A DNA stretch of 62,988 nucleotides from AC-50 sp035640455 (lineage in GTDB: Bacteria > Actinomycetota > Thermoleophilia > Gaiellales > Gaiellaceae), in the NCBI GenBank assembly GCA_035640455.1, contig DASQWB010000014.1:1-62988 (forward strand), in the 5' to 3' direction. Below the pieces are notes generated by a model. That model made no database searches. It was not told where the DNA came from and saw nothing but the letters and a program-made list of their open reading frames with translations. This document shows, one piece after another, positions 15,544-22,820 of the stretch. Position numbers and translations under genes: made by a program. Numbering within the stretch: position 1 is the first letter of the stretch; the number at the start of each line of letters is the position of its first letter.

Positions 15544-15771
15544 TCAGCGCTCGCGGTAGACGATCCGGCCGCGCCCGAGGTCGTAGGGCGAGACCTCGAC
15601 CTTCACGCGGTCGCCCGGGTTGATCCGGATCCGGTAGCGGCGCATCTTGCCGGCCGTGTACCCGAGGGTCTCGTGGCCGTTGTCGAGAGCGATCTTGTAC
15701 ATGCCGTTGCGGAAGGCCTCGACGACCTCGCCCTCGAGCTCGATCTTCTCCTCTTTACCCGCCACCGCCAC
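15544..15771 (-). CDS. infA: Translation initiation factor IF-1
   Basis: The 75-residue OB-fold protein is IF-1: EKIELEGEVVEAFRNGMYKI, then AGKMRRYRIRINPGDRVKVE and SPYDLGRGRIVYR. IF-1 binds the ribosomal A site during initiation. The N-terminus has four extra residues (MAVAGKEE) compared with the classical MAKEE start. It is not in the usual rpmJ-rpsM ribosomal context here but alone beside a cold-shock gene, so it may be a second copy. Confidence 0.5.
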   Translation of the reverse strand: MAVAGKEEKIELEGEVVEAFRNGMYKIALDNGHETLGYTAGKMRRYRIRINPGDRVKVEVSPYDLGRGRIVYRER

Positions 15772-15807
15772 CCATTCTACGGCCCGCCCGCGGCGGATCG
15801 GCCGCCG

Positions 15808-16014
15808 CTACGGGACGATCTGGACGTTCGTCGCCTCGGGGCCTTTCTGCCCCTCGCGCGTCTCGAACTCCACCTTCGCGCCTTCGCTCAGCGTCTTGAA
15901 GCCCTCGCCCGCGATCTGCGAGAAGTGGACGAACACGTCCTTGCCGCCGCCCTCGGGCTGGATGAAGCCGTAGCCCTTCGAGTCGTTGAACCACTTGACG
16001 GTTCCGGTCGCCAT
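15808..16014 (-). CDS. Cold-shock protein (CspA family)
   Basis: The 68-residue protein is a standard cold-shock domain with both RNA-binding motifs (KGYGFIQ and VFVHFSQI) and the C-terminal GPEATNVQIV. It binds single-stranded RNA/DNA and acts as an RNA chaperone. A strong GGGAGGTG ribosome-binding site precedes ATG 16014. It is followed by infA 36 nt downstream; both act in translation and may share a transcript. Confidence 0.5.
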   Translation of the reverse strand: MATGTVKWFNDSKGYGFIQPEGGGKDVFVHFSQIAGEGFKTLSEGAKVEFETREGQKGPEATNVQIVP

Positions 16015-16125
16015 CTGACTAACACCTCCCCTACCTGCGATCGAACGAGTAGGGAAGGCGCTCACGTGCGCGCCGCCGAACACGTCCTGGTTTTCGCGCG
16101 GAGCGTACCGGATTACGATCGCGCG

Positions 16126-17238
16126 ATGAGGATCCGCGCCGCCGTGCTCGAGGAGTTCGGCGCGCCGCTCGCCGTGCAGGAGGTCGAACTCGCCGACCCG
16201 CGGCGCGGGGAGGCGCTCGTCCGGCTCGTCGCCTGCGGCGTCTGCCACACCGACCTCTACACCGCCTCCGGTGCCGACCCGTCCGGCTACGCGCCGGCGG
16301 TACTGGGGCACGAGGGCGCGGGTGTCGTCGAGCGCGTCGGTGAGGACGTCGAGTCGGTCGTGCCTGGCGACCACGTCGTCACGCTCTTCTCCCCCCAGTG
16401 CCGCGAGTGTGTCCACTGCCGCGACGAGCGCACGAACCTCTGCCTCGCGATTCGCGAGCATCAGAACCAGGGATTGCTTCCCGACGGCACGACGAGGTTC
16501 TCGTACGCCGACGGCGGCGGGCCGATCCGCCACTTCATGGGCACCTCGACCTTCGCCGAGTACACCGTCATGCCGGAGATCGCGCTCGCGAAGATCTCGC
16601 CGGACGCGCCGCTCGACCGCGCCTGCCCCTTCGCCTGCGGCCTCTCGACCGGGCTCGGGGCGGCGATGAACACCGCGAAGGTCGAGGCCGGCGCGACCTG
16701 CGCCGTCTTCGGCGCCGGGATGGTCGGGCTCGGCGCCGTCGCGGGCTGCCGGCTCCAGGGCGCGGAACGGATCGTCTGCGTCGACCTCTCCGAAGAGCGG
16801 ATGGAGCTCGCCCGCGGGCAGGGCGCCACGGACGTGGTGCGCGGCGGACCGGACGCCGTCGAGCGGATCCTCGACCTGACCGACGGCCTCGGCGCCGACT
16901 ACACCTTCGAGGCGACGGGCAACGTGGCCGTGATGCGCCAGGCGGTCGAGGCGGCGCGGATGGGCTGGGGACTCGCCACGATCTGCGGCGTCGCCGGCAA
17001 GGGAGAGACGCTCGACGTCGTCCCGCGCTACCTCATCACCGGCCGCCGCGTCGCCGGCTCGTCGTTCGGCGGCGTGAAGGGCCGCGACGGCGTGCCGCGC
17101 CTGGTCGAGCGCTGGCTCGCGGGCGAGCTCGACGTCGAGCCGTTCGTCTCGCACAAGCTCACGCTCGACGAGGTCAACCGCGGCTTCGAGCTGATGCAGG
17201 CGCAGGACGGCATCCGCAGCGTGATCGAGTTCTCGTAG
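16126..17238 (+). CDS. Zinc-dependent class III-type alcohol dehydrogenase
   Basis: The 370-residue medium-chain dehydrogenase has the catalytic zinc ligands in CGVCHTD and GHEGAG, the structural zinc loop CRECVHCRDERTNLC, the insertion HFMGTSTFAEYTV and the Rossmann motif FGAGMVGLGAVAG. The overall pattern is that of S-(hydroxymethyl)thiol dehydrogenases of class III or NDMA/mycothiol type, so formaldehyde-thiol adduct oxidation is likely but other alcohols are possible. ATG 16126 gives the standard N-terminus. A strong palindrome follows the stop. Confidence 0.5.
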   Translation: MRIRAAVLEEFGAPLAVQEVELADPRRGEALVRLVACGVCHTDLYTASGADPSGYAPAVLGHEGAGVVERVGEDVESVVPGDHVVTLFSPQCRECVHCRDERTNLCLAIREHQNQGLLPDGTTRFSYADGGGPIRHFMGTSTFAEYTVMPEIALAKISPDAPLDRACPFACGLSTGLGAAMNTAKVEAGATCAVFGAGMVGLGAVAGCRLQGAERIVCVDLSEERMELARGQGATDVVRGGPDAVERILDLTDGLGADYTFEATGNVAVMRQAVEAARMGWGLATICGVAGKGETLDVVPRYLITGRRVAGSSFGGVKGRDGVPRLVERWLAGELDVEPFVSHKLTLDEVNRGFELMQAQDGIRSVIEFS

Positions 17239-17243
17239 CCGTT

Positions 17244-17275
17244 GATCGGTGCCTGTCCCGTGACAGGCACCGATC
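17244..17275. repeat. REP-like palindrome after adh
   Basis: A perfect 14-bp inverted repeat (17244-17257 with 17262-17275) with a 4-base loop lies 5 bp after the alcohol dehydrogenase stop; its core is GGTGCCTGTC/GACAGGCACC. There is no T-run, so it is a poor intrinsic terminator. Its form resembles the dispersed REP palindromes mobilised by REP-associated tyrosine transposases; no such transposase is in the window. Confidence 0.5.
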
Positions 17276-17354
17276 GGCCGACCTAGCCGTTCGCGCAGGA
17301 CCGACTAGTCTCACCGTGGGTGTGCGGGCACCGCAGACGGCGTACATCGGAGTC

Positions 17355-17576
17355 ATGCAGACGCCGAAGGCGAGCGCGGCGAGCCTCGAGGCGGCCGTCG
17401 CAGCGCGCAGCGACGACACGGTCGTGCGGTGGCGCCTGATCGTCCTCCTGCGAGCGGGATATAGCTGGGACGAGGCGGTCGAGCTGGCGACGGAGACGCG
17501 CGTCGACCTGCACTTCGCCGCCGAGCTGCTCGGCAAGGGCTGCCCGAGCGAGATCGCCCGGCGGATCTTGATCTAA
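17355..17576 (+). CDS. Small helical hypothetical protein
   Basis: The 73-residue product is predicted to be all helical (ASLEAAVAARSDDTVVRWRL, then YSWDEAVELATETRVDLHFA), with no signal or membrane segment. Coding bias is good. ATG 17355 follows a weak GGAG; a GTG at 17313 is an alternative. Family and function are not recognised. Confidence 0.5.
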   Translation: MQTPKASAASLEAAVAARSDDTVVRWRLIVLLRAGYSWDEAVELATETRVDLHFAAELLGKGCPSEIARRILI

Positions 17577-17595
17577 GCCGTCAAGATCCAGCGCC

Positions 17596-17982
17596 ATGGT
17601 CGTGGATCCGGTGGTGCGGGAGCGCGTCCTCGAGCGCCTGCGAGAGATCTGCCTCGCCCTCCCCGAGACGAGCGAGCGGCTGAGCCACGGCGCGCCGACG
17701 TTCTTCGTCCGCGGCAAGCGAGCGTTCCTCATGGTGCTGACGAACCATCACGGCGACGGCCGCTTCGCGATCTGGTGCGCGGCCCCGACGGGGATGCAGG
17801 GGACGCTCGTCGAGGCGGATCCGGAGCGCTTCTTCAGACCGCCCTACGTCGGCCACCGCGGCTGGCTCGGCGTGCGGCTCGACCGGGGCCTCGACTGGAA
17901 CGAGCTCGCCGGCATCGCCGAGGACGCCTACGCGGAGGTCGCGCCGGCGAAGCTCGTCGAAGCTGCCCGCGAAGGCCGTTGA
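17596..17982 (+). CDS. MmcQ/YjbR family protein
   Basis: The 128-residue protein matches the YjbR/MmcQ fold in LREICLALPETSERLSHGAP, FFVRGKRAFLMVL, PERFFRPPYVGHRGWLGVRL and a terminal helix EDAYAEVAPAKLV. The fold resembles a DNA-binding module, but no function is established. It starts 19 nt after the preceding small gene and may be co-transcribed with it. Confidence 0.5.
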   Translation: MVVDPVVRERVLERLREICLALPETSERLSHGAPTFFVRGKRAFLMVLTNHHGDGRFAIWCAAPTGMQGTLVEADPERFFRPPYVGHRGWLGVRLDRGLDWNELAGIAEDAYAEVAPAKLVEAAREGR

Positions 17983-18014
17983 CTCCGGATGGGTTGCCCG
18001 TCAGACTCGTGGTC

Positions 18015-18248
18015 ATGGAACGCCGACGGCCGTTGCTCAGGCTCGCGATCACCGGAGTCTCGTTCTATCGCGACCGCGTCTCGAGCCGGCTCCCGCGCCG
18101 GTGCGCCTATGACGAGACCTGCTCGGCGTACGCGCTCCGGCAACTGACGGAGCGCGGCCTCGTCCGCGGCGGGATCGCGGCCCTGCGTCGCTACCGGACC
18201 TGCAACGTCGAGACGGCGGAGCGCCTCTCGCAGACGGCGGCCGGATGA
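18015..18248 (+). CDS. YidD-like (DUF37) protein
   Basis: The 77-residue protein carries the YidD core: a first helix with SFYRDRVSSRLPRRC, the YDETCSAYALRQLTERG block (normally FYPTCSEYA...hG) and a final RRYRTCN (normally RRILRCNP). YidD is a membrane-associated helper of YidC-dependent protein insertion. It normally sits beside rnpA and yidC; here it is an orphan at the head of the duplicated cassette, and its TGA overlaps the next ATG (ATGA), so it is coupled to it. Confidence 0.5.
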   Translation: MERRRPLLRLAITGVSFYRDRVSSRLPRRCAYDETCSAYALRQLTERGLVRGGIAALRRYRTCNVETAERLSQTAAG

Positions 18249-18757
18249 ACTGGCTCCAGCAGCTCGTCGACGCCTTCGTCCGCTGGGTCCGCCGCTGCAT
18301 CCCCGCCTACGACCCGCAGAACTGGAACGACAACGACGGGATCCAGTTCAACAACAACTGTTACAACTACGCCTGCGCAATCCGGACGAATACGTTCGCC
18401 CAGCCGGGCCGGGCGACGGGGAACATGTACCCGCTGCCGATCGACTGCCCGGGCGTCGACGCCGGAGCGCGTTCCGACGGGCTTCGCGCGATCGACTGCG
18501 ACCGCGGCTGTGGCTGCCGAGAATGCTGCCACCAAGTCGCGCTGGTGGTCGCCCCGGCCGGCGGAGAATTCAACGACTTCCACTGGTACCGGCTGGGGCC
18601 GGACGGTCGCTGGTCGCACAAGCCGGGCGGCACGCAGGCGACGAACCTCGACAACAGCGGCCATGTGATCACGGATCCCCGCACGGCCGACCGCGGCGCG
18701 TATACGGTCTTCTGCGGGTGCTACTGCGTCTGCGAAGGACGGGTGACGATCAACTGA
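18245..18757 (+). CDS. Cassette protein A1: 'NNCYNYA' cysteine-rich protein
   Basis: The 170-residue protein starts with an amphipathic helix (MNWLQQLVDAFVRWVRRC) and has the blocks NNNCYNYACAIRTNTFAQPG, RGCGCRECCHQVALVVAP, DFHWYRLGPDGRWSHKPGG, TNLDNSGHVITDP and a final FCGCYCVCEG. It has no signal peptide. The order Cys-Tyr-Asn-Tyr, then HWYR...WSHKPG, then DN recalls papain/NlpC-type cysteine hydrolases with a Cys-His-Asn/Asp triad; this is inference from spacing. Several Cys pairs could bind metal. It is coupled to the YidD-like gene and followed 4 nt later by protein B1. A close paralogue lies at 19182. Confidence 0.5.
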   Translation: MNWLQQLVDAFVRWVRRCIPAYDPQNWNDNDGIQFNNNCYNYACAIRTNTFAQPGRATGNMYPLPIDCPGVDAGARSDGLRAIDCDRGCGCRECCHQVALVVAPAGGEFNDFHWYRLGPDGRWSHKPGGTQATNLDNSGHVITDPRTADRGAYTVFCGCYCVCEGRVTIN

Positions 18758-18761
18758 GATC

Positions 18762-19160
18762 ATGAGCGAGCCCGAACAGAACGCCGTCGTCGTCTTCCTG
18801 CTCGTCTACTCGGGCCGGCCTGACCCGTCGTGGCCGCTCGACGAGGGCGGCATCGGGAACGTCGCGGCTCGACACGCGGACGTGCGTGGACGGGCGCTTC
18901 GCGTGCCGACGCCGCCGGCACGGCTCGGCTACCGAGGCTTCCGGATCGAGAACCGACCGCGGGTCGACCGTCTACCGCCCGTCCTCCTCGTCGGCGGCGG
19001 GGTGGTCGTCGAGGCGACCGAGAAGGGCGACAGCGAGGCGTGGGCGGACGTGGCCGGCCTCGAGTCGTGGCTCCTCGACGAAGCCCGGAGTCGCGGCCAC
19101 GACCAGCTGCTCCGTGAAGCCGGAGCGCCTGTGCGGCCGGACGAGCCGCAGCCTGCCTGA
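18762..19160 (+). CDS. Cassette protein B1: 'SGRPxPSW' protein
   Basis: The 132-residue protein begins with EQNAVVVFLLVYSGRPDPSW and continues with RALRVPTPPARLGYRGFRIE and PVLLVGGGVVVEATEKGDSE, ending in an acidic helix (ESWLLDEARSRG). There is no signal peptide or membrane helix. I do not recognise a named family, although the SGRPNPxW-type opening recurs in uncharacterised bacterial proteins. It starts 4 nt after A1 and its copy B2 starts 4 nt after A2, so A and B almost certainly work as a pair. Confidence 0.5.
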   Translation: MSEPEQNAVVVFLLVYSGRPDPSWPLDEGGIGNVAARHADVRGRALRVPTPPARLGYRGFRIENRPRVDRLPPVLLVGGGVVVEATEKGDSEAWADVAGLESWLLDEARSRGHDQLLREAGAPVRPDEPQPA

Positions 19161-19181
19161 GGCGGGCGCGCTGTTGGTCGG

Positions 19182-19682
19182 ATGAACTGGCTCGAGCGGC
19201 TCGTCGAGGCGTTCGTGCGCTGGGTCGAGCGGTGCATTCCCGCCTACGATCCGCAGAATTGGGCCGACGGAATTCAGTTCACCAACAACTGTTACAACTA
19301 CGCCTGCGCGATCCGAACGGATACGTGGGCCCAGCCCGGACGGGCCACCGGGCACATGTACTCCTTCCCGATCGACTGCGCGGGCATCGACGCCGCTGCG
19401 CGCTCCGACGGTCTCCGCCCGCTCGATTGCGACCGCGGCTGTGGCTGCCGAGACTGTTGCTACAAAGTCGCGCTCGCGATTGCCCCCGGCGAGGTCTACA
19501 ACGACTTCAACTGGTACCGATTGGACCGGGACGGCTACTGGTCGCACAAGCCCGGCTGGACGGTGACGAACCTCGACAACAGCGGCAATCCGATCACGGA
19601 TCCACGCACCGCCGACCGCGGCCCGTACACGGTCTTCTGCGGGTGCTACTGCGTGTGCCAAGGGCAGGTGACGATCAGCTGA
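19182..19682 (+). CDS. Cassette protein A2: paralogue of A1
   Basis: The 166-residue protein aligns with A1 over its full length, with roughly three quarters of residues identical by eye. All marked blocks are kept: NNCYNYACAIRTDTWAQPG, RGCGCRDCCYKVALAIAPG, DFNWYRLDRDGYWSHKPG, TNLDNSGNPITDP and FCGCYCVCQG. Differences include loss of two residues after the N-terminal helix and HW to NW before the tyrosine, so if a histidine acts in catalysis it must be the one in WSHKPG, which is conserved. It starts 21 nt after B1. Confidence 0.5.
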   Translation: MNWLERLVEAFVRWVERCIPAYDPQNWADGIQFTNNCYNYACAIRTDTWAQPGRATGHMYSFPIDCAGIDAAARSDGLRPLDCDRGCGCRDCCYKVALAIAPGEVYNDFNWYRLDRDGYWSHKPGWTVTNLDNSGNPITDPRTADRGPYTVFCGCYCVCQGQVTIS

Positions 19683-19686
19683 GGCC

Positions 19687-20070
19687 ATGAGCGAGCCCGA
19701 ACAGAACGCCGTCGTCGCTTTCCTGCTCGTCTACTCGGGCCGGCCGAACCCGTCGTGGCCGCTCGACCAGGGTGGCGTCGCGGAGGTCGCCACGCGGCTG
19801 GCGGAAGCTCGTGGGCGGGCGCTTCGCGTGCCTCCGCCGCAGGCGCGGCTGGGATACCAGGGCTTCCGGATCGAGAATCGACCGGGGGTCGACGGCCTGC
19901 CGCCTATGCTCCTCGTCGGCGGCGGCGCGATCGTCGAGGCGACGGAGAAGGGCGACGGCGAGGCATTGGCGGACGTGGCGCGGCTCGAGACGTGGCTCCT
20001 CGAGGACGCTCGCAACCGCGACTACGACCAGCTCCTCCGGGAGGCGGGAGCGCCGCCGCGGCCCGACTAG
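19687..20070 (+). CDS. Cassette protein B2: paralogue of B1
   Basis: The 127-residue protein repeats B1 closely: SEPEQNAVVAFLLVYSGRP followed by NPSW, LGYQGFRIENRPGVDGLPP, LLVGGGAIVEATEKGDGEA and a terminal helix with WLLEDARNRDYDQLLREAG. It starts 4 nt after A2, the same spacing as B1 after A1. It ends the co-directional run 18015-20070. Function unknown. Confidence 0.5.
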   Translation: MSEPEQNAVVAFLLVYSGRPNPSWPLDQGGVAEVATRLAEARGRALRVPPPQARLGYQGFRIENRPGVDGLPPMLLVGGGAIVEATEKGDGEALADVARLETWLLEDARNRDYDQLLREAGAPPRPD

Positions 20071-20103
20071 CCGCGCGTCGCCGACGGCTCGAGCCCGGTC
20101 CGC

Positions 20104-20917
20104 TCAGACGCGGTGATAGCGGACTTGGAGGATGCCGAAGAGGCCGTATGAGAGCAGCCCGGCGGCGACGAGCCCGAGGAGCCACTTCCCGTAGGTCGCG
20201 TGCGCGAGCTTCGCCAGCGCGCCGCCGAGGCTGATGATCCTGTTCGCGTCGTAGTCGACGGCGGCCTTGAGGAGGAACCAGCCGATCAGCGCCAGGACGA
20301 CGGCGAGCGAGACGAAGCCGATCTTGCCGACGAGCGTGATCGCACGCGCCGTGTCGGCCCTGGCCTCGTCCAGACGGAGCGACTCCTTGAACCGCTCGCC
20401 GAGGCCCCAGTAGACGTTGACGGCTCCGACCACGAGGAAGGTCGCGCCGATCGCTCCGACGAGCTCGGGCCCGCCGGGCCACGACAGCATCCCGCCGACC
20501 GCGTGCCGCTCGCCGCGCGCGCTGCCGCCTGACCCGCTGAGGATGCGCACCGCGCTGACGGCGAACCCGATGTAGATCAGGGGCCTGGCAGAACTGGATC
20601 AGCCGCCGGCCGAAGCCCGCGGGATCGTGGCCGTGGCCGCCGCGGTTGAAGAGCGCCTGCGCCAGCCGCCAGAGCGCGTAGGCGACGAAGCCACAGACGA
20701 GCAGCACGAGGAGCGCCCGCGTCCAGCCATGCGTCGCGAGGACGCGAAACGCGCCCTGCGGGTCGGTCGCCTTCCCGCCGTCGCCGAGCGCGAGCTGCAG
20801 CGCGAGGATGGCGACGGTCGTGAAGCAAACGCCCTGAGCCGCGAGCCCGAACCGTCCCAGCCAGCCGACCCACTCGCTACGAGCGGCGCGCCGGGCCGTT
20901 ATGTCCGGAGCAGTCAG
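20104..20917 (-). pseudogene. DUF1206 membrane protein, interrupted by one frameshift
   Basis: The gene encodes the three-repeat DUF1206 architecture of six membrane helices: WLGRFGLAAQGVCFTTVAIL, then ATHGWTRALLVLLVCGFVAY and ALWRLAQALF, then (other frame) LIYIGFAVSAV, GKIGFVSLAVVLALIGWFLL, and LLGLVAAGLLSYGLFGILQV. The frames meet at a CCCC run near 20582-20585, where one extra base would explain the break. The likely start is CTG 20917, overlapping the TGA of the CsbD-like gene; no ATG/GTG/TTG is available. Either a recent inactivation or a sequencing error. Confidence 0.5.
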
Positions 20918-21099
20918 CGCGCGCGCTTCTTGACTTCGCTCCGGGCCTTGCCGGCGGCCTGCTGGACCTTCCCCTTCGCCGCCGTCGCGGCGCCCCTGTT
21001 CTCGGTCGTCCTCCGGCCGGTCTCGTAGCCGACCTCGGCCTTCGCCTTGCCCTTGACCTCGTTGGCCTTGCCCTTGAGCCGCTGCGTGCGGTCGCCCAC
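20914..21099 (-). CDS. CsbD-like stress protein
   Basis: The 61-residue hydrophilic protein shows the CsbD repeat pattern (RLKGKANEVKGKAKAEVGYE, AAKGKVQQAAGKARSEVKK). CsbD-family proteins are abundant under general stress and of unknown molecular role. GTG 21099 is chosen because AGGAGGGG lies 4-5 nt upstream. It is followed by the DUF1206 gene with overlapping codons. Confidence 0.5.
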   Translation of the reverse strand: MGDRTQRLKGKANEVKGKAKAEVGYETGRRTTENRGAATAAKGKVQQAAGKARSEVKKRAR

Positions 21100-21176
21100 G
21101 GCCCCTCCTTTGCTTCGGGACGTAGGAGGCGTGTGCCCACGCAACGCGAGCCCAAACCGGCCTATGCACTAGTGCA

Positions 21177-22106
21177 CTAGCGTCGGGTCCAGGCCTCGCG
21201 CGGGTTCGGGAGCGGCGTGAGCACCGGCTCGAGGCGCTCCCGCAGATGCTCGAAGTCCGGCGGCAGCGACAGCCGCTCGCCGACGTGCTCGGCGGGCTCG
21301 TCGGTCGCGAACCCCGGGCCGAGCGTCGCGATCTCGAAGAGGACGCCGCTCGGCTCGCGGAAGTAGATCGAGCGGAAGTAGAAGCGGTCGATGACGGGCG
21401 TCGGGGTCGCGCCGGCCTCGGCGGCTCGGCGCCGCCACTCCTCGTGGTCTGCCATCGGCGAGGCCCACGCGACGTGGTGGACGGTGCCGGCGCCCTGGAT
21501 GCCCCGCTCCGCCGGTGGCGGGTCGTAGCCGTAGAGCCCGCCGCGCTGCTCGCCCCGCGCCTCCCACGCCGTCTCGCCGCGCGGCTCGAAAGCGAGCCCC
21601 TCCTCGAGGAACCGCCGGCTCGCCTCGGGCGAGCTCGCGTAGGCGCGCACGCTGTCGAAGCCCTGGAGCGCGAGCTCCGACGGGATCTCCGGATGCTCGG
21701 CCACGAGCGGCTCGTCGTCCGTCTCGACGACCGCGAGCTCGAGGCCCATCCCCTCCGGGTCCTCGAACCGCAGCCGCCCGTCGTCGCGCTCGAGCCCGGC
21801 GAGGCCCTCGGCACGCAGCCGCTCCTCCCAGAAGTCGAGCGCCTCCTGCGAGCCGACGCGCCAGATGATGCGGTGGATCATCCCCGCGCCGGCGCGCCCG
21901 GGCCGCGAGCCCGGGTACTCGAAGAAGGTGATGTCGGCGCCCGCGCTCCCCTTCTCGTCGGCGTAGAAGAGGTGGTACACGGTCGGGTCGTCCTGGTTCA
22001 CGGTCTTCTTGACGAGCCGGAGGCCGAGCACCCGCGTGTAGAAGTCGACGTTCCGCGGCGCATCGCCCGTGATCAGCGTGATGTGGTGGATCCCCTCGAG
22101 CTTCAT
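21177..22106 (-). CDS. VOC-family ring-cleaving dioxygenase (MhqO/MhqA type)
   Basis: The 309-residue protein has two VOC modules, the first with KLEGIHHITLITGDAPRNVD and FYTRVLGLRLVKKTVNQDDP, the second with GTVHHVAWASPMADHEEWRR and FYFRSIYFREPSGVLFEIAT. Metal ligands are the two histidine positions and the final Glu of each module. Family members cleave hydroquinones and catechols and are often linked to quinone stress. ATG 22106 has a GGAG site 6 nt upstream. Confidence 0.5.
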   Translation of the reverse strand: MKLEGIHHITLITGDAPRNVDFYTRVLGLRLVKKTVNQDDPTVYHLFYADEKGSAGADITFFEYPGSRPGRAGAGMIHRIIWRVGSQEALDFWEERLRAEGLAGLERDDGRLRFEDPEGMGLELAVVETDDEPLVAEHPEIPSELALQGFDSVRAYASSPEASRRFLEEGLAFEPRGETAWEARGEQRGGLYGYDPPPAERGIQGAGTVHHVAWASPMADHEEWRRRAAEAGATPTPVIDRFYFRSIYFREPSGVLFEIATLGPGFATDEPAEHVGERLSLPPDFEHLRERLEPVLTPLPNPREAWTRR

Positions 22107-22169
22107 CTGTCTCCTTTCGCCCGTCGCCAACCGTAGCGCCAGCAGGAAGGCGCAGGCGTCGGGCCCTCG

Positions 22170-22820
22170 TCAGGGTCGAGCCGCGACCGGGGCAGCGCGC
22201 TCGAAGTAATCGCCGAGCGCAAACCGCATCTTCGTGTTCAGGCTTCGCTTGTCGCGATCGCGGAAGAGCGGCTCCGGCACCACGCGGAAGTCGAAGCTGA
22301 GCCGGGTCCGGTCGGAGCGGTTGACGCGATTGCCATGCTCGAGGTTCGCGCCGTCGAAGACGAGCATCTCGCCGTAGTCGAGCAAGCAGGGCCGGAAGTC
22401 GCGCTCGCCTTCGCGGGACTCGACCCATACGGCGGTGTCGGCCGTCACGGTCGTGAGCGGAACCCAGAAGTTGATCTCGGTGACGTCGTGGAAGTTGTCG
22501 CGATCGCGATGGAAGTTCCCGACGGCGACGTTGCCGGGAAGCTGGAACCGAAAGCTCGGCTTGCGCTGGTAGACGACGTTCTCCCCCACGAGCCTGCGTA
22601 CCTCGTCGTGCACGAACGCCCGGTAGGTCTCGTAGAAGACGTCGCCGATCTCGTACAGCCGCCGGTGGAGAGGCGTCGTCTGGTCCGTGTCGCGCGTGAA
22701 GAGCGGATAGGCGTGCCGGTCGTGGAGGAGGCTCAGGTCCTCGACCTCGAGGTGCTCGGACACGAGCCGAGCGAAGGGGTAGCGGTCGGTGTCGTACGAG
22801 ACGATGACCTTACTCAGCAT
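22170..22820 (-). CDS. StrG-like 2OG-Fe(II) oxygenase-type hydroxylase
   Basis: The 216-residue protein has the double-stranded beta-helix motifs FHRDRDNFHDVTEINFWVPL (HxD iron site), LLDYGEMLVFDGANLEHGN (distal His) and RLSFDFRVVP. It most resembles StrG/sporadically distributed hydroxylases of aminoglycoside or surface-sugar pathways. Its ATG overlaps the stop of the upstream WbsX-type fragment (ATGCTGA), so it belongs to the same sugar-related unit. Confidence 0.5.
   Translation of the reverse strand: MLSKVIVSYDTDRYPFARLVSEHLEVEDLSLLHDRHAYPLFTRDTDQTTPLHRRLYEIGDVFYETYRAFVHDEVRRLVGENVVYQRKPSFRFQLPGNVAVGNFHRDRDNFHDVTEINFWVPLTTVTADTAVWVESREGERDFRPCLLDYGEMLVFDGANLEHGNRVNRSDRTRLSFDFRVVPEPLFRDRDKRSLNTKMRFALGDYFERAAPVAARP

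Larger units (their letters stand above)
18245..20070 (+). repeat. Tandem duplication of the A-B gene pair
   Basis: Units 18245-19160 and 19182-20070 are two head-to-tail copies of the same two-gene block, conserved in gene order, intergenic spacing and reading-frame phase. The junction region around 19161-19181 carries no transposase and no obvious terminal repeat. The copies have diverged at many third positions, so the duplication is not recent and both copies appear to be kept intact by selection. Confidence 0.5.

Noticed and set aside
18245..20070. Cassette A proteins as ordinary secreted toxins
   Set aside because: They lack signal peptides and have an amphipathic N-terminal helix instead; no immunity-type partner pattern was recognised.
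21165..21176. Palindrome TGCACTAGTGCA near the ring-cleaving dioxygenase stop and a similar one at 47651-47664
   Set aside because: Both overlap coding ends (the second codes for Ala-Leu-Val-His in HemE), so the match is likely chance rather than a shared site.
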